From Amblyornis subalaris (lineage: Eukaryota; Chordata; Aves; Passeriformes; Ptilonorhynchidae), in assembly GCA_018881555.1 (NCBI GenBank), contig JACAXG010000264.1, positions 75,775 to 139,774 on the forward strand: a stretch of DNA of 64,000 nucleotides, in the 5' to 3' direction. The notes under the pieces were generated by a model. It ran no database searches. It was not told the DNA's origin and saw only the letters and a program-made list of their open reading frames with translations. How positions within the stretch are numbered: position 1 is the stretch's first letter; each line of letters opens with the position of its first letter. Positions 1 to 9,700 of this stretch are shown here, in pieces. The translations under genes were made by a program, and so were the position numbers.

Positions 1-1011
1 TGCTCTTTCTGAGTGATAACAACTACGTTATAGCCTATCACTGCATAGTCAGGGTTGGTTTTACCCTTAGATTAAACTCCAGTTGCTCATACTGACTTAC
101 TTACCGTCTTATTTCTCAGTCACTTAACATATTTTGCAAATAAGATTTAGTTTTGAGTGCTTGGGTAGCTTGGATCAAACTGTTTTGTCTTCCCCAGTTT
201 GGACTGTTTTTGAAAAGCATGAATCCTGGTAAAGTTTGGTGTGAGATGACACCGCCTGTGTGAAAACAGTTAATTTCTAGTCCTGTCTTTTAGCTAAGAC
301 AGCCTCTTCTTGTCCCAAAGCAACTCACTCCATTCCTTTGAGTCTTTAAAGGAATCTAATCAGAAACTTTTGCAAATGCAGGTAGTTTTACTGATGTGAC
401 TTTTTCATTTACATGTCACCAAGATGCTTTGACTGTTAGAGAAGCTTGTAGGCATGATTTTGCTCTGTAAGCAGGATAGAGTTAAAAAACCCCAAAAGCA
501 ACAAAACCTAAACAAATAAAACACAAGAAGACAAACCCTTCACAAACAACTCAAAATCAGGCAAAATCTACATGCCTGTTTGATGCATTATTTTAAGGAC
601 TTACTGGTTATAATGATAGATGTGGTGAACTTTGGTGTATTAACATGCCCAAATATGACATTACTTTATAATGGATGGGTAGCTCTAAAAATGGTGTGAT
701 ACTATTCTTTGATAGGAAACGAGACAGTACTTGGTAGTTAATGAAAATTAGTGTTTCAGAGATTGAGTGAAGAAGGAAGAACTTCTGGATGGAAATACTT
801 CATCTTAAAATGAACCTGTTACTCTTGTTCTCAACATATAAACCAATGGAAAGATAGCACTGAATAAATACTGCCTTAATATTTTCTATTCACCGTGTTT
901 CTCGCAGTTGTCATAGTCTCAGTAGATAACTTGTAACAAGGCAAATGATATTAAGCTGCTGCTGGTTGTGGGTTTTTTGTTTCATTTGTTTGCTTTTTAT
1001 TTACTCTTTAG
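1..1011 (+). other. NAP1L1: NAP1L1 intron (3' part; upstream exons lie outside the window)
   Basis: The sequence is AT-rich and non-coding and ends in a T-rich tract followed by AG at 1010-1011, a normal 3' splice site for the exon that begins at 1012. I looked for the preceding NAP1L1 exon, which would encode the segment ending in ...IMGCTG in the human protein, and did not find it, so the window opens inside the intron. An A-rich, C-containing low-complexity stretch lies at about 485-545. No repeat family was recognised. Confidence 0.8.
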
Positions 1012-1157
1012 TTGTCAAATAGACTGGAAGAAAGGAAAGAATGTTACTTTGAAAACCATTAAGAAGAAGCAGAAGCATAAGGGCCGTGGAACAGTTAGGA
1101 CGGTGACAAAAACTGTTTCCAATGACTCTTTCTTCAACTTCTTTAGTCCTCCTGAAG
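1012..1157 (+). CDS. NAP1L1: NAP1L1 coding exon: end of the NAP fold (first exon in window)
   Basis: NAP1L1 is a nucleosome assembly protein, a chaperone for H2A-H2B (and linker histone) that shuttles between cytoplasm and nucleus. The exon completes a split glycine codon with its first T, then reads 48 codons starting CQIDWKKGKNVTLKTIKKKQ, and ends with the first base of a valine codon. The peptide has a lysine-rich segment (KKKQKHKGRG) and the NDSFFNFFSPPE motif, nearly identical to the human protein as I remember it, where S replaces A before PPE. The AG acceptor is at 1010-1011 and the GT donor at 1158-1159. The phases fit the next exon exactly, and the 86-bp intron after it is unusually short. 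This is the 3' part of the gene only; the N-terminal exons lie upstream of the window. Confidence 0.96.
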
Positions 1158-1243
1158 GTAAGCTGAACACTAGTTTATCTGCAGTAACTTTAAGTGTAGA
1201 ATGTACTTCACTGACTTGTTTCTTCTCTTTTTTTTTCCTACAG

Positions 1244-1263
1244 TTCCTGAAAGTGGAGACCTG
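1244..1263 (+). CDS. NAP1L1: NAP1L1 20-nt microexon (VPESGDL)
   Basis: A 20-nt exon sits between a T-rich tract ending in CAG (AG at 1242-1243) and a GTGAGT donor at 1264. Its first two bases complete the valine codon begun in the previous exon, and it then encodes PESGDL in full. This restores the NAP1L1 segment PPE-VPESGDL-DDD, so the microexon is needed to keep both frame and sequence. It is too short for standard ORF finders and was located by continuity of the protein on both sides. Confidence 0.93.
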
Positions 1264-2432
1264 GTGAGTTGGCTTATTTAAAATATCATGATAGAGTGTT
1301 TATGGAATTTGGGAGTATGTTAAACAGCCTCAACTTAACTGCTTCTATATTAAACTGAGAATACTTGTGAGGGCTAGTATATATTTGAGTTTTCTTTATT
1401 AAAGGGAGTGTTTGTTGAGTTGGATGGTAGAGTTTAGTTTAGTCAACTTTAACAGTTTATGCTTCCTGAAAGCTACCTTGTGACTTGTTAACAGTTGTAC
1501 AGATGTAGTGATCTTTGTTATTAGTCTTTGATCTAGTGGGTGGTGTAAGTCTCTCCCTTCAGGCATTGTTTGGGTAATTTTATCTAATGGCTGAATGTAT
1601 CCAGTTTGTATTTTGTTCTGTTAAAAATTTCTCAAGCTGTTAACTCTTAAAGAAAGTAATAAAACAGAATAGAAAACTGCAAGAGCCTGCTTTTCTGTGT
1701 TCTCACTGTGGCAATAAGCCATGTTTTTGTAAGGACAAAAACTACCAAAAATACTTAACAGTAGGGAATATATTATGCAGCTTGAGTGAGAAATATGATT
1801 AAAGCTTCCAGAAGCATGCTGTTAGAACTCCAGTTGGCATGGACACCAAAAGCTGTATGTTCATTATGTTAAGAAAAAAAAAACCAACCCAAAAAAGAAG
1901 TCTTTTGAATTGAAGATAATTGCTCAGATGGGAGATAGCAGAACACTTGGTATGAAAACAAGAGGAGTGAAAGTCTGGGATTGGATCAGAAAGCATTTTC
2001 AGGTGCTTCACAGTGGCTTGTTTAATGGGAGTCAAGGAGGAGATGCACTGTAGGAATCAGAAGTAGGTTGTAAAATCTCTAATGTGATAGACTCACCTGG
2101 CTATTGTTCAGTTCTTTAAGGGTATTGTGCATATGAACTGAAAGTCTGTGGGAGATATTAAATAATCTTTCTACTTGGGAAAAAAGAAACTCCAGAAGTT
2201 TATATAATTAGGTTTACTGAAGCAGCAGCTTCCCACTGTATAATGTGGTTGGACTGCTGGAAGTGTCAAACTTGGTTCTTCAATTTCATTTCTGTGAAGC
2301 AGGTCCTGAAACAAAGAAAATCGGTAATGGGATTTATATAAATCTGGCCACATCAAAATCCATGTAACTTGTGTGTGTGTGTCAAAAGTAGTTACCATCT
2401 TACAGTTTAGGAAATAATACTGTTTTGTGCAG
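1264..2432 (+). other. NAP1L1: NAP1L1 intron (1169 bp)
   Basis: This AT-rich intron begins with GTGAGT at 1264 and ends with AG at 2431-2432. It contains a short TG run at about 2370-2381. No coding sequence, RNA gene or transposon was recognised in it. Confidence 0.85.
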
Positions 2433-2555
2433 GATGATGATTCCGAGGCAATCCTTGCTGCAGACTTTGAAATAGGTCATTTCTTGCGTGAACGTATAGT
2501 GCCCCGGTCAGTATTGTACTTCACTGGAGAAGCTATTGAAGATGATGATGATGAT
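2433..2555 (+). CDS. NAP1L1: NAP1L1 coding exon: nuclear-cap helix region and start of acidic tail
   Basis: The 123-nt exon has 41 codons in phase 0 on both sides. It begins DDDSEAILAADFEIGHFLRE, continues through VPRSVLYFTGEAIE, and ends in five GAT codons (DDDDD). This is the conserved C-terminal part of the NAP domain running into the acidic tail that contributes to histone binding in this family. The acceptor AG is at 2431-2432 and the donor GTAAGT at 2556. One difference from the human sequence as remembered is V in place of I before PRSV. Reading through the donor would add 22 unrelated residues before a stop at 2619-2621. Confidence 0.96.
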
Positions 2556-3766
2556 GTAAGTATAATGTTCATTCAGAACACTAAAAACTTAGAAATAATG
2601 CTGTTTAAAGACCTTGGGTAATTTCTTACACTGGTATCTTTATAATGGGATGTAGCAACTTTAGGTGCGGCAGAGCTTCCTAGATGGTTCAGGAAAGAGC
2701 AGCAAGAAAATATTTTGTCTTTGAAACGGTGACTTCAGAGTTTTGTGGCAAAGTAGTGGTAGAAGCTGAATATCTAGAGGATGTCATAGTAGCATTTTGT
2801 GTATAAGGCACTCCTAGAGAGGTGTACCCAGTACTTTGGTAATGAGCTGCCAGAAAACAAATGAGACACTGTATCTAGCTGCTCAAGCCTGTTCTTTGTG
2901 CTTACAGTGATATTGGGCTATGAGATTCAAGCCTCATCCTGTCAAGAGTACTCTATTATTAAAAAAAGCTAGATAAGCACATTCAAAGCATGCCAAAATA
3001 ATCAAAGCAAGTTCTGCAAAAGTTTTAAAAGAGCTGAGCTAAGCTTGAGATTGACAAGCCATGAAGCCTCAGAACTCTGTACAGGTAAAATATTTTCTGT
3101 CCCCTGCTTCCACTCAGACAAGGACAGTTTGACACTTAAGATAGCTTAGATATGTCCTGTCCTAAAATTAATGTTTAGAGTCTAAACTGTTTGCCTTTGT
3201 TGCTAAGACTTGGCTGGGCTGTGGAGGAGGGAGGTGCTGATGGGACGGCTTGCCTTGGGCTCCGGTGTCCCCTTCCGGCCCCAGGTGGTACCACAGTGTC
3301 ATCATCTCCGTCCGGGCTGCATGGAAGGTGCAAAGTGCTCTGCCTGAGCTTGGCTGGGGAGGTTGAACATTGCTCATGCTGATGCAAAAAGCATTTTAAA
3401 ATCTGACAGATACAGGAACTTCTAGGTTCAAATTGAAAAAGACTAGGTTTAGATTAGATATTAGGAAAAAATTGTTTACTGTGAGGGTTGTGAGACATTG
3501 GAATAGCTTGCCCAGAGAAGTTCTGGATGTCCCATCCCTGGAGGTATTCAAGGCCAGGTTGGATGTGGCTCTGAGCAGCCTGGACGAGTGGAAGGTTTCC
3601 CTGCCTATGGTAGGATGATTGGAACGAGAGGATCTCAAAGTCCCTTCCAACCCAAACCGTTCTATTATTCTGTTAAGAGCGCAATACAGTGTGGTCTCTG
3701 CCATCTACTTGAGCTATAAATGGCTGCATTTATTATGCTATCAAAACTATTTCTTTTCTCTTCTAG
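2556..3766 (+). other. NAP1L1: NAP1L1 intron (1211 bp) carrying a CR1 3' end
   Basis: The intron runs from the GTAAGT donor at 2556 to AG at 3765-3766. A locally GC-rich block of unknown origin lies at about 3190-3375 and contrasts with the AT-rich flanks. A sense-oriented CR1 fragment at 3422-3677 ends about 90 bp before the next microexon. Nothing else was recognised. Confidence 0.85.
3422..3677 (+). mobile_element. CR1 LINE, 5'-truncated 3' end, sense to NAP1L1
   Basis: The fragment reads through the characteristic end of CR1 ORF2: the peptide [20 protein letters not shown] followed by [20 protein letters not shown]. It continues into the 3'UTR with 'tcccttccaacccaaacc' and ends with the imperfect ATTCTATG-type short repeat (ttctattattctgt). 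The copy lacks almost all of ORF2 and cannot move by itself. It sits inside an intron of a housekeeping gene. Confidence 0.92.
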
Positions 3767-3799
3767 TATGATGAAGAAGGTGAAGAGGCAGATGATGAG
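3767..3799 (+). CDS. NAP1L1: NAP1L1 33-nt microexon in the acidic tail (YDEEGEEADDE)
   Basis: Eleven codons, phase 0 at both ends, lie between TTCTAG (AG at 3765-3766) and a GTAACA donor at 3800. It encodes YDEEGEEADDE, part of the polyacidic C-terminal tail. In this family the tail binds basic histone surfaces and is a substrate for polyglutamylation. Because the exon is a multiple of three with no phase change, skipping it would shorten the tail without a frameshift. The donor is weaker than its neighbours because it lacks G at +5. Confidence 0.93.
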
Positions 3800-4239
3800 G
3801 TAACATGACAGATGCCCTTGATTCAAATAGTTTCCCTGTTGCAGTTTGTTATCTGGAATATGAGTTTCTTTTTTTGGATGCTCTGACACTAAGTTTAAAA
3901 ATTAATTCTGAAGTAAGATAGAACACATTGTTTTGTGGCTCTCCAGTGAATAATTAAAAAACAAAACAAAACAACCCAGCAAAACAACGACAACAAACAT
4001 CCAAACCACACTAAGACAACCCTTAAGGTGTCTTACAAATTAAGCTGCAACTGATGTCAAAAGATGATATGCTTTGTGGAGGGTAAACTAATAAAATATA
4101 TCTAACAAAGTGGTAATTAATGTATTTCTGAGTATAATTTATTCTTAGTTTTCATGATAATTAAAGATGAAAATTCATGAAAATTCAGGAGGCTGAATGC
4201 AGATAAGCTAGAGAAATATAAACAAGTGTTTTCTTTCAG
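3800..4239 (+). other. NAP1L1: NAP1L1 intron (440 bp)
   Basis: This short AT-rich intron has an A/C-rich low-complexity stretch at about 3950-4010 and a TTTCTTTCAG acceptor ending at 4239. No other element was recognised. Confidence 0.85.
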
Positions 4240-4290
4240 GAGGGAGAAGAAGAAGCAGATGAAGAAAATGATCCTGATTATGACCCAAAA
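4240..4290 (+). CDS. NAP1L1: NAP1L1 coding exon: second acidic-tail segment
   Basis: The 51-nt exon in phase 0 encodes EGEEEADEENDPDYDPK, the distal acidic tail of NAP1L1. The acceptor AG is at 4238-4239 and a strong GTAAGT donor is at 4291. Reading through the donor gives V-S-N-stop (stop at 4300-4302), so a transcript retaining this intron, or using a poly(A) site within it, would end in PKVSN and lack the terminal CKQQ motif. Confidence 0.95.
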
Positions 4291-6052
4291 GTAAGTAATT
4301 AAAATGAATGTTTGAAGTTTATGTATGCATACAGACATTTAGAATTCTATGTATATTAAATCTTGATTTCAGTTTAAGTATTAAATCAATAGTTTCTATG
4401 GTGAGTATGTTTTGGTTAGAGGTTGTTTCAGTCCCAGTTCTGATGGACTGGTATTGGTAGAGAAACTTCTACAAAGTTCTTTGTCCAGGAGTCATTTTGT
4501 TAAAAGTAACTTCTGGCTTTGAGCATTGAGGTTAGTCAGGCTTGGTTTTCTATAAACTTGTCTTGGAGCAGGTTGCTGCTAATGATGAAAATTGTAAAAT
4601 GGTTGTAAGGATGTGGAGAGAACTGTGTAATCCGGGATCAGTTTTTGGGAACTTGCTACAAGCTGGCTCTGGCACAGGTTTTCCTAGCAGAATACAAAAC
4701 AGGCTTTTTCAGGGTAGATAAACAGCAAGTCTTCTATTGTTTAAAGTAGCAGAAGTCAAGGTTCAGGAAACCATCTACAGCCAAAAAATGCAAACAGCCG
4801 AGACCAACTGGCAGCTTTCTTATTCCATGGGAAGGGCAAATCACTGGTCAGGCTGGATAAATGATTGTGATCTACTCAATTCATAGTTTTTTAAAGCTGA
4901 GGGAAAGGTACATCTGGCCACCTGAAAGCATCTGATGGTGGTAGGTNAAAGTTGCAGTCATGAAGTCTGTGAAGTGCTCTAAAACACCTGCAGTTAAATG
5001 TGCTTGTCATTTCAAATGAGGAGACAGTGGTTTTCTGTAGGAATGGTTTGAGCTACTACCAAAGTACTATTGAAAAAATTACATAATCTTAGCATTGTAC
5101 ATAGAAAGACATAGGGTATAGAACTGGTAATTAAAATGTACAGCCTCTTGGTGATGTTTCATCTGCTGTAGTGTATTCAAATTGCTTCCTAGTCAAGAAA
5201 GTTTTGGAATCAAAATGAAGCAGCTGCAAGCTGGACTTATTTCCACCATTTCAGATTGCTTTTCTTAGTGAAACAGAACTGAGAAAGGGCAAGACTATGC
5301 TCAGTTTGAGAGCTCTTCAGGGCTAGAGATAGTAGTGGTACTATAGTGTTGTAAGCTGATCTTGGGCTGTAAGCCAGCTGAATTTAAGGCACTGTGGTCC
5401 TAGAATAGCTATCCAGACCGAGGAAGGTAGTGGAGTAAAATTTGAAACTAAACTCTGCCCCCACCCCCCCCCCCAAATCTTTTTCTTAAATTCTGATATT
5501 ACTGTGACATATTGCTGGCTGGCTGTTTCAAGAACAGAAGAAATTTTCCATGTTAGAATTTTCTAACAACTGGAATTTATTGCAAAAGATGTTTCCAGAG
5601 TGTTGAGAACATACTGTGATTTGGCATTTCATTGCATTTCTCTACAGTGTCTTCTGGAGTAAGGCCATGCTCTTGTTACTGCCCATAGGAAATTTCTTTT
5701 GTCTCAAACTGAGAAGGGGGTCTGGGTGCTTCTTCTGAGCTGAGCTGTTTGTTACTGCACATTACTCTTCTCCTTTTTCCAGTTACAGTGTCTTTCAGAG
5801 TACTTCACCACACTTAGTTCTGAACAGGTTTTTGTTCTGGATTGTATCCCGATATGCTAACAAAGCCAAAATAAATGCAGTGTGGATGTTGCTGCATCGA
5901 AAGACAGTGGTATTGCTAATACTATACAATTAGTGCAGGGGAAAAGATGGAAGAACTTCAATATTGCAGCCTGAAAAAGCATGCTTAGCAATATTGATAG
6001 ATTTTTAAAAATACTGATTTCTGTAAACTGGTATTTCCTTTTTTCTCAACAG
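4291..6052 (+). other. NAP1L1: NAP1L1 last intron (1762 bp)
   Basis: This AT-rich intron holds a C homopolymer at 5464-5474, an AATAAA at about 5868 that could serve as an intronic poly(A) signal, and a small 8-bp palindrome at 5551-5568. Its acceptor is TTTTTTCTCAACAG ending at 6052. There is one ambiguous base near 4947. No transposon was recognised. Confidence 0.85.
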
Positions 6053-6088
6053 AAGGATCAAAACCCAGCAGAATGCAAGCAGCAGTGA
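6053..6088 (+). CDS. NAP1L1: NAP1L1 terminal coding exon with CaaX-like end (KDQNPAECKQQ, stop)
   Basis: Eleven codons plus TGA at 6086-6088, in phase 0, encode KDQNPAECKQQ. The last four residues, CKQQ, form the CaaX-type motif annotated as farnesylated in mammalian NAP1L1. The exact match of frame and sequence with the previous exon confirms the end of the gene. Added to the upstream exons, the window encodes roughly the last 135 residues of a protein that is about 390 residues long in mammals. Confidence 0.96.
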   Translation, partial: KDQNPAECKQQ

Positions 6089-6785
6089 AGCAGTGTGTCT
6101 GTGGCCTTGAGGATTACCTGCACTGTAATAGCCTAAACACAACTATTAGTTACTTACAGCCTTATGTTTTGTATCTTGGTAGAATTAAGTAACCAATTTG
6201 TTAAAAAAAAAAATCAAACACTTAAGAACCAGTTTAAAATGTAGGTTCAATCTGCCTAGCATTTTAACAGTATAATTTTCTGCCGTTATGTAGAATGCAG
6301 TAAATCCCCTAAAGCATGAATGTTAATTCATTGCTACATAGTTTGGTTCTTGTGAAGTCTTTGTCATGTAGCTATTAGACTGCAGCTGTGGAGATTATCA
6401 GAACTGTTAACTGAGACCAATATTTGTTTAGAGAAAATTCTCTCCTGAAGAACCAACCAAAGTATTTTTTCAGCCCAGTAGTCTGAACGGGTTTAAGTCT
6501 GCTTGCACTAGCTGTGCCTTCATTACTTTGTTATAGAAATGGCAGTGACTTGTACTAACTAGGAGATGATGATGCATTTTGAATTTGACTACTTGAGAAG
6601 ACTAGTATAACTTGTTTAATTTCCCAACGAGACCACATTAAACATTCATAACTGTCAGCTTGTTTATGCTATGGGTTTTGTATTTTATGTGACATAGTGA
6701 TCTACAAAAGAAACCTAGTCATCATATTAAGGTTATTGTTTACCACAGGGGTGTGAATAAAACCTAGTATTTTCAGAAGCTAGTC
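6089..6785 (+). other. NAP1L1: NAP1L1 3'UTR (proximal form)
   Basis: The AT-rich non-coding stretch after the stop codon ends at the first canonical poly(A) signal, AATAAA at 6756-6761, which is followed by a T- and GT-rich region at about 6785-6820. The cleavage site is inferred and not visible. A longer 3'UTR is possible, because the next 7 kb are also AT-rich and repeat-poor and contain further AATAAA motifs at 11753 and 13572. Confidence 0.7.
6756..6761 (+). terminator. NAP1L1: Poly(A) signal AATAAA, probable main NAP1L1 site
   Basis: A canonical hexamer lies 668 bp after the NAP1L1 stop, with 'ttgttttgttacgtgtgtatctg'-type T/GT-rich sequence starting about 25 bp downstream. That is the usual arrangement of a cleavage and polyadenylation site. 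Confidence 0.65.
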
Positions 6786-9700
6786 TTGTTTTGTTACGTG
6801 TGTATCTGCATGTGTAAACTGATAAGGCATATCTTACATGCTGCAGTTCATGTTTTACTAGAAACAAAAGCTGGTAATTACTGAAAAGTAAATTATATAG
6901 CATTTGGAATACAAACACAATAGTTTGGAAGGTTTGATCCGTACTTTCCGCTTGCAGTGTGATACTTGTGAATCTGAGCTCGATGTTTCAGTGATTGGTC
7001 CACACTGCCATTTTAGAGAAGACAAGTTCTTAGGAGTGGGGCTAGATCTGATAAAGGACTTCGGTATTGCTGTGCCTGACTCTAAGGCATTGCCTATTAG
7101 TATGAAATCTGGAGCAAAGTGCCTTGGACTTTCAGTCTGTGTAGACGGAGCTAGGTGGTCCTGAGCAAACCCTGCCCTGCAGCCGAAGGGAGTGCTGGAA
7201 CACTTGGCTGTATTCTAGTTTGTCCTCACTGTATCAAGCTTCTACGAGGAAACAAACCCAAAGGAATTCCGCTTTCTTCACCTAGCATTCTGTTCACTGT
7301 GCTGGTGTTTGCACATTCTGGTTCATACTTTGTCCATATTGGATATTTTTGTCAGTTTAAACACATGGGCTAGAAGATCTTTCTCATTCTGACCTTGCCT
7401 CTAGCCTAGCAGTGGAGGTGCTCAACAAGATGTGGATTAAATGCACTCAGCTGAAAGTTTATGAACTGATGTATTCTGAGTGTTTCCAGTCAGTAGCACA
7501 CTACTGTGCTCTGTGCTATCTTGTCCTTCACACAACGATATAAGTTCTGATCTTCTAAGAAAGTAGATAGCTTTTTCAGGGATGGAATGGTCCTTGTAGT
7601 GTTGGAAAAAAATGTTCAGCTAGCCATGGATCTATTCCTGCAGTAGCTACTTTTTTTTTGTGCCACTCATACACTTGGCCATAAAGGTTTGAAAAGAGCA
7701 GGGCAAACAGGAAGCGACAACCACATGAGGATGGGGCTGGTGGAAGAGTTTGTCCAAGATGTCTCTTGCTGCTTGGANGGTAAGTAATACAGAATGAAGC
7801 TTATTCCAAGTGCCCTTCTGAATCCTCAGCTATCCCTTCCCCCAGGAAGATACGGGTCTAGTGTCCTCTGACTAAACGGTTTTAGTTTTGTTACTGATTT
7901 TTCTTTTTGATTCCTTGAAGGCTTAAATATCACACTGTTTCATTTCAGAATCCCTGTCAGGCTTCATCTGTTTCTTCTCCAGATATCCATGGATTTGGGA
8001 GAAGGAGCTCGTGTTACCCATAGCGGTATATAAAGCAGGACTGTTGAAGCTGTGATCTTGGGTGTTTTTTTAGGTAAAACAGATCATAGCATACAAAAAG
8101 CAGCCACGAAAGGTTAGCGACCACTCTCCAGTAGCTGTGTGTTAANGTAGACGTGGTTGTGTTCTTGTGATACCACAATATGCTTATTCTTTGAGGCACT
8201 GACCCTGCCAGGTGTTTGGGTTTCTCATGGTCTCTTCTCTAAACGTCTCCCAGGTTAAGTTTAAACTTCAGAGCATGTGGAGACCAAACTGTGATGGTAT
8301 GTTACAAACTTGAGCAGTCATTAAGATGGGGCTTTGGGATTCATACTTCTGGACATGAGAAGTCGCTGAAGTCCTTACTTAGATCTAGCCCATTTTTGCT
8401 AACAGCATCTGGCAATTGTATCTTAAAAAGAAAACAAACTGTTAAAAATTTTAAGTTTCAAAATTCACTCTACTTAACAAATCTGGCTTGCTCTTTGATT
8501 GCTTTCTCATTTAACACCTTCATGACATACAGTGGGATACAATATTAGAAAAGGGGAGTTTTTAGATGTCAAAGCACACCTGCAGCCTGCAAGATCCAGG
8601 GCCATGAATACATCCTATTGACAGATTTTGGTAAGCTTCTCTAGATTGATATGCTAGTTCTAAATCAGCAGTTCTTGTGCTTTCCAGACTGCAGCAAAAG
8701 GAAGGATAGAATATAAATGAGGTGCCAGTTCTTATGGCATTGGTTAAATTAAAACTGTTCTGGTGCTTATTGTAGTTTTGTTATCAATGACACTCTTTGT
8801 TTAGCAGTTCTGAAAGGCAGTATGTAGCAGGAACATTAAACTTTCAACATTGATTGGAGTGTTGTGACTCATTCTTTTCACTTTTCATTTATACCAACCG
8901 TAGAGAATCTCCTCGTTTAGTATTTGAGGAGGGTAAGTTACCTTGTTAACAGGTTCAGGCTAGGAAAATGTGTCACTGAAATAGAAAGTCTTTGGCAGCA
9001 GTTGCAGTACTGCTCCATAATTCAAAATGTGTGTAAATGGTGTCTTCTGTCCGGTTTTGTTGCTGTATTGAAGGGAGAATTATCTTGGGGGAAAAATGGG
9101 AGATTGGTGAGGAAGGAGGTAGGAGAATTAACTGAGACTTTGAATGACAGGCAAGTGTGCTTGAGGGAGAGTGAGGCTTCTTCACAATTCTTTCAAAATT
9201 GCTTTTAGCAATTCAGATTAGAATATGAATTATGAAACTGAAGAGTTTGCCTGTCTGGTAAAACTTTGTTCAAGTTTAAAAAAAAAAAATTAAACAGCAT
9301 CCTGAAGTAAAGGAGCCCAGATTTAAGCAGCATTCTAAAGTTTTACTTTTTGGAGAAGGGTGATGTCAGGTGCAGTTCAAAGTGTTACCTTGAATAATTT
9401 GAACACTAGGGCATAGCAACACTGCTTACCGATGTCTCCTAGCTTCATAAGCTTAGATTCTGTTTTGGGTTCTTGAAACTGATGTTTTTGAAACTAATAG
9501 CAGATACTGTAATTTTGGCATGTTTTGCTTTCTAAGTTAAAAAAAAAGGCCAGCAGAATAACAGAAAAATGCAGAAATTGAATGTGTTCATCTTTGCCTT
9601 CAAGCTGGTACTCAAACTTTCCCTGTGTTTTAAGGCATATTCTTGTAGACCTGATTTGGAAATTGATAGGAAATTACGTACAGATGAATGATTAACTTTT

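Noticed and set aside
3433..3618. 61-codon open frame in the NAP1L1 intron
   Set aside because: It is the C-terminal end of CR1 ORF2 and is already covered by the CR1 call.
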